Assembly: GCA_000149265.1 (NCBI GenBank)
Contig: CH003046.1
Span: 1,891,171 to 1,955,170, forward strand
Reading direction: 5' to 3'
DNA: 64,000 nt
From: Ciona savignyi
Lineage: Eukaryota > Chordata > Ascidiacea > Phlebobranchia > Cionidae
Under the pieces are notes generated by a model. That model was given only the letters and a program-made list of their open reading frames with translations. It searched no databases and was not told the origin of the DNA. Positions 1 through 12,300 of the stretch are shown piece by piece (the stretch's first letter is position 1; every line of letters starts with the position of its first letter). Made by a program: the position numbers and the translations under genes.

Positions 1-1410
1 TGGAATCGCAATGAAACTTAGTCATTTGTTAGACCACATGGTCTAGATGAGCAGAAACCAAAATTTTGGGTAATATACCTAGGGGAATTCCCCTGGGAGG
101 TGAAAAACCAAAACGGGTATTTTTTTCAAAAAATTTAGCTTTTTTGGGCATAGCGCTCGAACAGCTGCTCCAATTTTAATCAAATTGTTTAAAATGTAAG
201 TAATTAGTCACTTATTTAACACCTAAAGAAAATAAAAAAATTCCCTTGGGAAATACCCCCAAAAATAGGATTTTGTTCCTAAATCAGGATTGTGACAAGC
301 ATGCCATTTCACCCCGACATTTACCAAAAGACGTAATGGAATCGCGAATAATATTTGACATTAGTTAGACAACATGGTCTAGATATGCAGAAATCAAAAT
401 TGTGGGTGATGAATTTAGGGAAATTCCCCTGAGACCTTAAAAACCAAAACGGTATTTTTTTCTGAAAAATAGCTTTTTACGGGATAGCGCTTGAACAGAT
501 TCTTAAATTTTAATCAGATTTGGTAGAATGTTAGTGCAATAGTGACTGATTTAACACTTAAAACAAATAAAAAAGATTACCTAATGAAATACCCTAAAAA
601 CTAAGATTTTTACCTCAAATCATGATAGCAACATGCATGGCATGGCGCCCCGACATCTACCAGAAAAATTAATGGAATGGCAATAAAAAATTTGACAATT
701 GTAAGAGAACATGGTCTAGATATGCAGAAACTATAATGTTGGGTAATGAATCTAGGGGAATTCCCCTTAGACGTTAAAAACCAAAACGTTTTTTTCTAAT
801 AAATTATCTTTTTGGGGTAAAGCGCTTCAACGGCTGCTCTAATTTTAATCAGATTTGGTGAAATGTTGGACCATTAAACACTCTGAGTCAATTAATTAAA
901 ACGAAGAAAACATTTACATAGGTAATTCCCTTAAAAACGAAAATATGTTGTTGAATTGTGATTGTGACAGGCATGCCATATCGCACTGACATATCCAACA
1001 AGGAGTCGACAAAACTAAATAAAACTTTAAGAATTGTTACATAACATGACCCACATATGTAAAACAGAAACTTATTTACTAATCCCATAAGAATACCATG
1101 AAAGCATGAAATCGGGCTATTTTGGAAATTTAGCTTTATTTTACCACCACGCTTGAAAACAAGCTTTAATTTAAAACATTTGTGGTGAAATGTTCGTAAA
1201 TTTAAGATGTTTATTCTTTTCTCGACTACACATGGAAAAGAAGTTTGGTCTAATAACTATGGGACCCATGCGTTTATGCTTGCAGAAACAAAGTACATAC
1301 TTGGTGTATAAAATACAAATTGTGGTTAGGGACCCTGTAGCATGAATATATGGCATACGACATGTGTTTTACAAATAGTGATGGTTAAATACGTGGTTGA
1401 CACTCTCTAG
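1..1410 (-). repeat. Dispersed repeat with internal ~335 bp units, left part cut by the window edge
   Basis: This is the reverse complement of the repeat inserted at 22238-25676. Units recur about every 335 bp (the CCCCGACAT-type core near 315 and 650, degenerate near 985). Each carries a near-palindromic AGGGGAATTCCCCT block and a GACAACATGGTCTAGAT block. The inner end at 1340-1410 matches the terminus seen at 22238 and finishes with CTCTCTAG followed by T. No coding capacity was seen. The other end lies outside the window. Confidence 0.8.
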
Positions 1411-2884
1411 TTAAAAACTGAATTCCCGTTTTGGTAAAAAAAATTTTACAAAATATATAGTAAAAACAAAATATTTAAATAACTATCTATTATTATCCGG
1501 CCGGTTAAAGCGTTGGCCGTCAGCCGAATGATCGAAACCAGCCAATTGCTAACAATTTGTGTTCTTGGGCAAGGCAGTCATTCGATATCGTCGAAAATCA
1601 GTGGATTACTGTGTTGGAGTAAATCAGTAGAAACGTATTAATTATAAATAATATAGTACAATAACCTCGGTAAACTGAAAGTTTTTGATGAATTTCCGTG
1701 TGATAAAACGTACACTGTTTTTACAAAGCAGTTATAGTTTATATCTTTTAATTTGTTTAGAGGATATTTAACGTTTGGATCTGTTATTGTAAAATAGGCT
1801 GTTACGGCCTAAAAGTTCTGAATTATCCCAACGTTAGGCACATCCTTCCCCTATCTATTCCCAATAGAAGGAGTATACATAAGGTGCATATGTGTGTGGC
1901 AACCCTGTCAAGTTCTGTCTTTACCGTGCGTAAACCGGTCAGTTGCTGCTTCGATCCCGTCACAAATCACTAAACTTTGAGATTATGTACCCAATCAACC
2001 CATAAGTAGTCGCACCATATAGCTAAGGAGTTATTAACTAATCCACTTAAAATTAATAATTACCCACTTGTGTTAAAACCACATTTAAATAAAGATAAGT
2101 TTACATACATTTAGTTTTGGTAAGCAGAAACCCAAAGTTAAATAACCTTACTCGATAAGCTACATATTACAACACTCTTTATTATCCCAACGTGGTATTA
2201 TGCCTTAAACTAAAAGATGGATTACTGTGTTGGAGTAAATCAGTAGAAACGTATTAATTATAAATAATATAGTACAATAACCGCGGCAAACTGAAGGTTT
2301 TTGACGAGTTCCCGTGTGATAATGTTAGTGGACAAAAAAAACTATTTTTCAAAGTTTGCATAAGTAATTGTCCCATTTGAAGTTTGCCTGATTTAGTGCT
2401 GTAGAACAGTGGTCCCAATCCCCGGTCCGCATACCGGTACTTCTCCGCAGATCCGTTGTGGTACCACGACGCAGCAGCCGCATACTAAAGTTCTAAATTT
2501 TCGTTTTATTTTTATATTGCATAGTTTTTTCCTTATACTAAATTGTTTTGCAAATTACTAGAAATTATTTATTTTAATATTGTTACAAGCCTATTCTACT
2601 TGTGATTTTACTAAGTCGCATGTTAGCAAGTTTTTATTATAAAGGTTGGAATTAAAATTTCCCTGCTGTAGAAGACGAATGTAACATTGCAGATTTTATT
2701 CTCGCCGAACAGGTGTATTGTTTATGTTATACAATAATATATTTAAGTTTCTTCCCCTGAATGGTACAACGCACGGGGCGTTAAACACGGGTGACGTCAT
2801 CACTTCCCGCCCACCGTCGACTTACCTCAGCTATTGCAATGTGTTGTGTGTATAATTCAGACGTTTCTTTGATTTTTTAGAACC
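1411..2884. other. Intergenic, repeat-derived, with a ~105 bp duplication
   Basis: There is no supportable gene here. The stretch 1497-1600 resembles the 5' part of the local tRNA-derived SINE. Bases 1601-1705 and 2217-2320 are near-identical copies that share GTGGATTACTGTGTTGGAGT and the following ~85 bases. Position 2407 begins a sequence like one end of a hAT element (CAGTGGTCCC), but no partner end was found. Confidence 0.6.
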
Positions 2885-3060
2885 CACTTTTCCACTAGGT
2901 TCTGGCAATGTCCGTTAAGTGCCTTGCCATAGGACACAAACGACTAGCTAGAGACCAGTTTCTAACCTACAACCCTTCAGTTGAAAGGCGACCCACTAAC
3001 TCACCAAACTATTCGGTCGGACCGTGTTTCAGATCCACATTGTCTTGATTCCAAAAGTAT
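2885..3060 (-). repeat. tRNA-derived SINE fragment
   Basis: The reverse complement contains the motifs of the intact SINE at 32694: the GTTGAAAGGCG block (complement of the promoter region), the ACTAGCTAGAGACCAG block and the AGTGCCTTGCC block. It is a 5' fragment without the TATCC tail. A second minus-strand fragment of the same family lies at 3680-3790. Confidence 0.55.
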
Positions 3061-3960
3061 ATTCACAAAGTTAAATTGTTCGGTTTATTTAAATCTTAAT
3101 TGTATTATATAAAGTCCCGTTACCCTATTACACCTTAATTCAGGATCTGGTCGTCTTTTAAACCTATTGTTGTTAAAATTTATTTTAAAACTTTACGCCA
3201 GTTAAAATTTAAGTTTAAAACTTTTTTTCTTTCGCAAACGGCAGCCTTTGTGAACAACAATAGCCAGGCTGCATTAAAAAGAGATTTATTAACCAAAAAG
3301 ATCTTTAAAAACTGGGCAACAAACCAAAACTACACTGATTTGAAGTCTATAATATGCTAACGGTGTGGTCAACTAGATGCCTCAACATGCCCGCATACAT
3401 ATCCTTTAACAGCGTAAAGCTTTTTTAACTTGTTGAAGCTGAAGTTTTTATTTTTACGATCACAGCGCTTCGGGCCATGAACTGAATGGTTGTAGGTTTT
3501 GTTTGCTAGATATGCGGTTGAATTCTTAGACAGGACACTTAGCGAACGTTGTGAGTAGTGGTTTAAGGTGGTAAAGAAAAACTGTAACATAGTCTGTATC
3601 GGATTGACAACACTGCAATAGCTCCGTCTACTCAACAGTGCATGCTTCATACGTTCCTTCAATTTAGTACAACCCACCAAAGTCTGTTAAAGTGCCTTAC
3701 CCAGAACACAACCGACTAGCTGGTGACCAGTTTCGAATCGGCGACACTTCGGCTAAAAGTCGACGACTAACCAATCAAGGTAATCGGGCGGACATTGAAT
3801 GGTTTTTTTTGTGTCTTTTATGTTTATTACGCAAATTCAACACATATCCCGGCAAGCCGGTCGAAAAAAATACAAAAGACAAAAGAAGCAACACGGCATT
3901 AAGAACAAAATTTACGGTTCACATATTTACAATTAGGTTACACATGCGACTTATTATAAT
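3061..3960. other. Intergenic; a minus-strand open frame of 103 codons of doubtful value
   Basis: A minus-strand frame at 3369-3680 ends in a lysine-rich stretch (KKLYAVKGYVCGHVE). Its first third overlaps SINE-like sequence (the AGCTCCG / ACTGCAATAG motif), so the frame is at least partly repeat-derived. It could be a distal exon of the gene whose anchor exon lies at 4144-4277, but no family match was recognised. Confidence 0.2.
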
Positions 3961-4085
3961 TTACATATTAACATATTAACATATTAACACATTTACATAA
4001 TTACATTTATACATATATACATTTATACATATGTACATTTAAACATATTTACAATTACTATTTACATATATACATATTTACAAAT
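3961..4085. repeat. AT-rich simple repeat
   Basis: This is a run of short ACATATTA, ACATTTAT and ACATATTT units that has drifted. It was seen directly and has no coding content. Confidence 0.8.
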
Positions 4086-4143
4086 AAAGTTAACATGATA
4101 TTGTTTTGGTTCTGTTTGTTATAACAGATTTGTAATTTCTTAC

Positions 4144-4277
4144 CCTTGAAAGTAGACATAAGTATCCAATCCTGTTCCTATCAATAAATGCTTCACTCCT
4201 GGTTCAAAGTACGTAATGAGAAAGACTGCGCACGTGATGACAGCAGCACACACAATTTTTATGAAGGGAAATTTCAT
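4144..4277 (-). CDS. Orphan first exon of a possible type II membrane protein
   Basis: From the ATG at 4277 the minus strand encodes MKFPFIKIVCAAVITCAVFL and about 25 more residues. It has a short basic start, one hydrophobic segment (about residues 6-22) and a short stem ending in YVYFQ. A good splice donor (AAGG|GTAAGA) follows at 4143. This layout is typical of the first exon of a Golgi type II enzyme. No downstream exon could be assigned between 1 and 4140, so it may be a gene remnant or chance. The frame also extends upstream to another ATG at 4322. Confidence 0.3.
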
Positions 4278-4449
4278 TTCTACTTGATTTCCAATGTCAC
4301 TATAAAATGGCGTGCATAGCACACTACGGATACAAACAACGTTTATTTCTTACTTAAAAAAAAACTTTTAAATTATCTACTTCATGATTTTGTCGTTAAC
4401 TAATCTATTTATTTAAATCGGTTTATATTTTCTTTGAAGAGCAATACTT

Positions 4450-4608
4450 GTAACATGTGATGATTACACCCCTTGTACAAGCTTTTCTTGTACATAATGT
4501 GTATAAAATAAAGCGATGGTTTAGTTGGGGATCCTGCATGCACATATACATACATATAGCTTACAATTAAAACAGGTTTTACAAATGGTGGTGGTTGACC
4601 CTCCCTCG
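4450..4608 (-). repeat. Solo terminus of the dispersed 335-bp-unit repeat
   Basis: The sequence ending TTTTACAAATGGTGGTGGTTGACC matches, with divergence, the terminus at 1340-1410 and the complement of 22238-22330. It lacks the internal units and ends CCCTCG before T. Confidence 0.55.
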
Positions 4609-6255
4609 TTAATTTCATTAACGCCTGCTTACCATTTGACTTTCTTTTATTACAGATATAGATATGGCGAACACAACACGCGTTTGTGTGATCCGGTCTT
4701 AGTCCGCCGTGACACTATAGGTAAAACGTGATTTTTATCGCGGACAAATAATTCACAGACTTCTGGTTAAAACGATGAGTTTTGTTCACGGATTCTAAAG
4801 CGTTAAGGTGGGTTAAGAAATAGTATATAGTTAAAATTTGATTATGTAAAACAGATATTAGAGGGTGGACTAAACATATATTCGCGTTTTCCTCATCCAT
4901 TAACAAATTTAGCGTTTTTACGGTCAATCTGTGGATTATGTTGTGCGCAAACAAACGAGGATTTTACGAAAAAATCTGTAATAGGTTAAATTTAATAAAT
5001 TTCTTCATTTTTTACAATTTATTTTTTTAAGTCTTAAAGTTGGTAAGGCGTTTGGGCACACATCGCATTTAAATGTCTTTGCGTCGATACAATATGGACT
5101 TTAAAGAAAAATTAATTGCGTAACTATTTATTTCCACGATTTAGCCTTTCGGCCTTATTTCCAATTTCATCATTTGTATTCTTTTTTATTTGCGCTTTAC
5201 AAAGATGCTAAATAGCTATAATATATTATCTCATCCTTTTATATTGAGATGCAGGCTCGTTGTAGTTTTTGGTTTGGTGCGCAGTTTTCCCCATATTTAA
5301 CTCAAAATAATATATCAGTTAAAACACGGTTAAAAATAACTTGATGTCAATAGTTCGACATCTAGACTTTGTTGTTAAAACGTGTATTGCCTAAATCTAA
5401 AAATTGTATTCGATCCTTATAAGTATTGCATATAATAGGAGTTATAAATTATCTTCATTAAAAGTTTTGAAACATTTATTTATCTTCTTACTTACGTATA
5501 CGAGATGAAATGACACGGCATTGCACAAATAGCGTTTTACGGTGAGCTATAGGGAACTTCTAAATATGTTTCAAAGATTTAGATTAAGACAATGAAACAC
5601 ATCTCAGTTACAAGCGTTGGTCGAAGAACAAACAAAAATAGAACTTGTTTTGTTTTGAAATAGGTGCTTATAATACCAAAGTATTTACATACTGCTGTAT
5701 CTTCGACAAACTGACAGTTTATATTTTATTAATAATTTTTCTGTACGTAAATTATACAGAACAAACTCTCGCATTTGACCCCATAATAAAAAGATAATAT
5801 TATATTATGCACTCTACTGAATATACTTGTCGATACCTACTGTCTTGACAAGCACAAGTTGTCTGACATAAACGACATATTCATTTGTATGCGATGAATT
5901 GAGTGTTATTGGTAAAAGGTCGACTGTTGTCGTCGCAACGTTTCGCATTTCGTTCACATTTACATCATACAAATCTCATTAAAAGATTATTTTGAAACTG
6001 AGACGCCAGTGCGTATGTTAAACTTCATTGAAGTTTAGCCAGAGTATTTGTCCCGATTACTTTAAAATATATTATAAAAAGCCTAAATATTTCATGTCAT
6101 TTTTCATAAAATATTTTTTCTGTGGTTGGGTTTTATACACATTGAATTGTTTTTAAAGGTAAAATATGCTGTCGCAAATCCCTTTCGTAGCTCTTGAAGT
6201 ATTCGATACTTCTCGATGGTCGCAGCATTATAGCCTGGAGCAACATTAGCTGCGC
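4609..6255. other. Intergenic region upstream of gene A
   Basis: AT-rich with no gene that can be supported. All frames are short and show no family motif or splice context. The last few hundred bases presumably hold the control region of gene A. Confidence 0.6.
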
Positions 6256-6262
6256 TATATAA
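6256..6262 (+). promoter_or_regulatory. TATA-like box of gene A
   Basis: TATATAA lies 46 bases before the ATG at 6308, which implies a very short 5' leader of roughly 20 bases. The position is right for a core promoter; its use is inferred. Confidence 0.4.
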
Positions 6263-6307
6263 CTTAGCAGACTCAAAACAACCTGCTTACTAGCCTGGGC
6301 GGGCACT

Positions 6308-9300
6308 ATGGAAACGCTGCCAATCGTGTTTATTGTTATTCTAGGGATTGAGGCAGCGGCTATTGCAGCTCTTGTGACTTATCTTTTATTTCGACCAAGA
6401 CAAAAAAGTAAGAGAATTTGTTTTTTGTTTCGGTTTATCAATATTGGCATGTTACTAAAAACTGTATTTGTTCGGATTAGTTTTGTTTTTTCACATAAGA
6501 CAAAATACACGAAACTTGATTGTGAAATATTAAAGGTCAACCCGTCACCACCCACACGCGCTGGTATGACATTATAAACATAATTATTGATATTATGTAC
6601 TTCAGATTAAGGAATTTGAAAATATATTTATGCGCTGCCATTCCATTTACCGTAGTAATATGTCATATAATTAAAGTAGCTCGGAGTCGTTCTAATGCGC
6701 GGCTGCAGTTTTTCCCATGTTGTGCGTAGTGAGTGTACTTGCGTTATTGCCCTCAACTCTTGCCTGAAAAATGTGCCCGGGGCTTCGTTTTAACTTAGAA
6801 TCATATTTGTTTTCAATTTACTCTCGTGTGTTATTTCCTTGTTCGACGTCGAGTATTGACGCCAGTCAATTAAGATTCTTACGTCAGAATCCTATTTAGA
6901 GGCAGACAATTTAAAGCCAGAGAAAGAAGTGGCGACGAAGTACGGCGAAGTGAACGGTGACTCAAACCGTTATGTCGTGGTCGAGGTCGAGGTAAAGATC
7001 ACATTTCCAATTTCAAAATCTAAAACGCCTTTAACCATAATATTCTTTGTACACAGCCAGAAAAAGCAACGCCTTCACAAGCATCGTCATCACCCGGTAA
7101 ACATTTTAAATATGCACGCCTTTGTCAAATAAATTATGCCAACACAGTGATATCGAAAAATTACATTAAATTTGTGTGAAATATATACAACAATAACTTT
7201 GTTTAAGATACCATAGTAAGCGAAGTAGGTAGTGGACCATGTTAATATATAATAAATGCAGAGCCAACAAAGAAAATAGTTGAAGAAGACAAGATATCGA
7301 TTGATATGGAGCCCATGGTCGAAGAGGCTCCACTTGTTAAAGAGCAACCTCCAAGTGACGTGGACACTGCGTCTACAAAATCTTTCGTAAGCCTTTATGG
7401 CTAAATTTTAAGATTTAAATATTTAACTAAAATAACCTTTATTTTAAGAAATGAAAATCATGAATTTAGCTACGAAACCGACTGGTTAGCCCAACTGCTC
7501 AAACAGCAAAAAGTTTTATCGGAGGTCTTTAGGAAGTAGAGGTTGTTAAATCGAATCCGGGCCGCTGACTAGACTGTTGTGTACTTGGTTAGGGCGCTGA
7601 GTGATCATTGTCCCAGCCCAATTAATTCATGGGTTGTATAAAAACTTAACGAATGCGTTAACTATATACGACACACTGCATTAGCTCCACTAATCCAACG
7701 GTTGGCACGAGGTAAACTATAATTTGATACCGCATGATAACTCTTCTGTGTTTTCCCATTTGCGTGGATAAAACATGTATGTCCTTTCTTATGAAATGCT
7801 ACAAATGTTACACTTCGCACGGTCTGTATTCGCACGTTAAGAGCATTTGATGTTAATTGTCTAGTCACCACCATTTTTTTTATCAGCCGGAACAAATTGC
7901 CAAAGAAGAGGACATTGTACCATTTTCTGCCAATCACCTTGATAAATCTCCTGATTTAGCAACAAGACGTGAAGATTCGGAGACAGAAGAGAATACAAAA
8001 TCTCAATCTACATCTCCTTCTTCTACATCCGATGATGAAGATCAAACCGAAAAACAACCAGACATCGCCGATGCCACTCATTCTGACGGAAATAAGCGAG
8101 CGTCTTCCGACAAGGATACACCATCCGAGAATGAACCAAAACAACTATCATCGTCAGCATCTTCTTTGACATCATTAGACGTAAAGAAGGAGAATGTTCT
8201 TGAAGATGTCCAACACGACCAACAGGCTCCTAAGATATCATCGTCTTCATCATCATCTGATAACGACAATAATCAACCAGATATTATCGAGCAGAAGATA
8301 GAGTCTTCAACATCATCAGATGCAACTGACCAACCTCCAATTGTCCTACCAAGGTCATTTAACAAACCTTCTACGTCCCCCTCATCTTCATCTTCAGAAG
8401 AGGAAATTGCCTCTGAAATTGTTCCTTTGCCAAAAATATCCAGTTCTTCCTCAGAATCAAATAAAATAAAAGTTCTGCCGCCCAAACCCGAGAAGCGAAC
8501 GAAAAGAAAAGTAGACAAGTCCGTTGGAGCTGATTTCCCAAAACCGATTACTCGTGATGACAAAGGCATACAAGTTCAAGCGATTACATCTAGCTCTTCT
8601 TCTACATCAGATGACGAAGCAGACGACGTAAAAACGAAGCGTGAAAGTAGGTCTAGGCACATTCAAACATCTGAAGTTATTGCCGTGGAAGAAACTACAC
8701 TGGTGAAAAGGAATAAGAAATCAAGAAGAGCAATTAAAAGCCGTAAGGAGGATCGATCGTCCTCTACGGCATCTTACGACAGTCCTGATCGGATTTCAAA
8801 GAAGAAAATAAAGAAGAAGGCATATTCTTCAACTTCAACAGAGTCTGGTAGTTCTTCTGACGATCGCGGGGCTAAAAATGTTATCAAAGAAAAACGAAAT
8901 AAAAAGCGAAAAAAGAAGAAGAGAATTGTATCTTCTTCAAACTCTTCGACCGACTCGGATGAAAAGAAGGAACTGTATTCTACAGAATACTATTATGACG
9001 TTACAAAGAGAGACAAGGAAATCACGACCACAATAATTGAAAAGTCATCAACCACACACCGCGACATCACCAAACATCACGTTATAAGAGAAGTTGTGGT
9101 GGAGGACACTAAAAGTAAGAGTAATTGGTTTGGTTTTTAAAATACAATTTTGTTAGTATTTATACACAAAAGGGATGTCATTTAATATTTACATTTATGT
9201 TTTCTCTTAAAGAGTCGTCCAGCAGTTCGTCTGATGACTCCTCTGCAGAAGAAATTCAACGAACATTATTACAAGTGCCCGTTGCTGAGCAAAGAAAACC

Positions 9301-12300
9301 TCAGATGGTCTCTGTTGGTGTGTCCGCTGAACATTACCGATCCGGTATATTTTGTCAATTTTGTTTAAAAATAAATAATTTACGCAATTTTTAACTTTAT
9401 TCATATAGAGGGCTACATAACTCCGGTCAGGCGATCTCCTTTAATGGTGACAGAAATCACACAGACAAATCCGGACACATCATCGTCTTCACCCTCTTCA
9501 CATGAAGATGACAGACAAGTAAGCATAAAGAACTTTCTATTCTAATAATCTTACATAGTCGTGTTGTGGATTTTTGATCTGTATAGCGGGACAGATTTTT
9601 TGTTTTCGATTAACACAGAATAAATCCTGTTTATTTCCTAGTTGGGAAAAGAAGGTACTTACCGCGCTTGCAATGCCGCCGTCTGAGAGTGTTACTGAGT
9701 TAAAGTGATTTAAGTCTTAAAGCCATTTTCTCCGTCACATTTACATTAAAATTGATGTACGGTGTGCTTCTTTTCAGGTAAAAGTAATGGAAACCAAATC
9801 CAGTAGTATTCAAGTGGATCTTTTCAAGAAACCAGCAAAACAAGAATTTGTATCTTCTTTCGATCAAACGAGGGTAGGTTTTGAAAGTCTTACCACATTT
9901 ATCTTGTAATAAATCTAACAACCACTTAAATGAACTACAAGAATGTTCGCGAGATCCATAACGTGGAAACTAGAACAGTTTCCACCCAAGTTGAACTGGA
10001 ACTGAAGAAGAGTTCTTCGTCATCTTCCAGTGAAGATGAAAAGAATTTAAAGGTTCGTAATAAGGAATATTTGGACTGAACTATATATGCTTTACAAAAT
10101 TATTTTGTTAATCTTCAGGTTGAAGAGATTGAGACCAAATCATCACAGATTCAAGTTGACATATCTAATAAAGTAGAATCATCGTCATCATCATCGTCTG
10201 ATGAAGACACCAGAGTTACAGAGGTAAAAGAGATATTATTCACATAGAAATAAAAGAAGCAAAACAAATTAAATACTATCGTAATAGGCTCAAAAAGTGG
10301 AGTTAAAATCTTCATCGGTTGAAATGAACTTAAATGCAACGAGGGAACTTGATGTTGTAAAGGAACACGAGGAGTCGTCTTCCACCACTATTATTACAAC
10401 CGAGGAAATAATAGTCACATCAACTACGAGAGAAAAAAGAAGGTTTGTTATTGTAGGAACCCATCTTTGGTCAAATATCAACATTTCCATCTTCCAGGAA
10501 ATCTCGTCAAAACATCCACTTTACATCTGGATGGAAACGACAGGTTTCTCTGAATGATTTGTTCAAAGCTGGCGTTGTTACCGAGTCAACTGTCACTAAA
10601 ATTGAAACAGGTATTTTTAACATCATACAACCTCAGTGATTGGTGAAAATAAGCTTAATAAAAAGTTATTTTATTATCACAGGCGAGTTAGAGCAGGCGG
10701 ATGTTGAAAAATCACTAAAGCTGTATTTGGTGGGAGAAGAACCGATTGCCGGACTTATTATGTCAGACACTGGTGAAAAGATTTCAATTTACAACGCATG
10801 GAAACAGGGTCTTATTCGAAGAGGTAACTTGTATTTTAGGGAGTTCAATTTATAAAATATTCTTCCCTAATTTTAACTTGGCCAATTCATAAAATATTCT
10901 TTCCTAATTAAAAAATTTTAACTGAAAAATTGACAATTTATTGTTTTACAGGTACCTCGATCAGTTTGCTCGAAGCTCAGGCTGCCACAGGTCGCGTAAT
11001 CGATGTCGAAACTGCAGATAAATTATCTGTAAAGGAGGCATCGGAAAGAGGTGTCATTGATGGGCAATTCGAAACCATTCTTTCAAGGTCTGTCTCGACG
11101 TTACATTTTTTAACTCTGTACAAGAAATTTACATTATTGGAATATTAAAAGCTAAAGGAAATTTTGTCTCAAGATTATCGGGTTTAACAAAGCAGTATTT
11201 CAACATAGAGTAATAGTCAGTTTTCTTCATGAGTCAAACCTCACAGGGCCGAGCGCGCGGTGTATGGTTACACTACTCGGACCAGTCCGGACACTTTATC
11301 TTTATTCGAGGCGATGAAACGAGGACTGGTGGTTGAGAATCACGGCGTGAGACTTCTAGAAGCGCAAATAGCTACTGGAGGTATTGATACTGTTAAATAC
11401 TTATCTTATACTTTAGGAAATCGCATGTACCATACTGAACTTTACATTTAACTTAGGGATTGTGGATCCGAACGCCAATCACAGACTGCCAGTAGAGGTG
11501 GCTTACGAGCGTGGTTTATTCAACGAACGACTGAACAACATACTGCAAGACCCCTCTGATGATACGAGAGGTTTCTTTGATCCGAATACAGAAGAAAATT
11601 TGACTTATCTAGAATTGATGGACAGGTGGGTCGTCTGCTTGTTTAAAAGAAACATACAAGTACTGCTGCGCAGATGGTCTTTGTGGTGTTAATTATTTAC
11701 CCATTACCAAAAGGTGTGTTATTGACAAAGACACTGGTCTGCGATTACTGCCGTTTAGAGTGAAAAAGAAGAAGGTAGCGAAAAAGGTGTCCAAGGTATG
11801 CTTAAATACTTGATAATTTTATTCAATGATTCGCACATAAGGTAAAAGAAATTTGATGTTCACCTCAGTTAGTTACCTTAGTTGTTCGTTATTGAACTCA
11901 ACGTCGTAAAACTGATCTATGTTTAGCAATATATGTTTCTTACACTTGTGACAAAGTGTAATCACCTTCAATAAAATTTAACACAGAGCCGCGTGTTCAC
12001 GTTATCACATGAATCATAAATAGCCATCCATCGCCGCAGGTTGTGTTTGAATCAGCCACCAGAAGACAAGTACTGCTGCAGCATATCGTCGACGCCGAAC
12101 TACTTGATTTAAAAACCGCCAAGAAATATGACGACGGTCAGATGACGTCAGAGGAAGTGAACCAGATGGTGGCGCAATTAAAAGTTTATGTGGACGGGAC
12201 AATGCCGATCGCTGGAATAATTAATTCAACAACTGGTAAATTTTATGTGATGTGAAAAAGTATACACTCGAATTTATATAAAAAATTAATCGGATGTTTG

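Noticed and set aside
2407-2520. hAT-like start (CAGTGGTCCC...)
   Set aside because: No matching inverted end was found, so element limits cannot be given.
7956-8569. Several long antisense frames under the serine-rich exon of gene A
   Set aside because: They are mirror images of Ser/Asp codon repeats and have no splice or start context.
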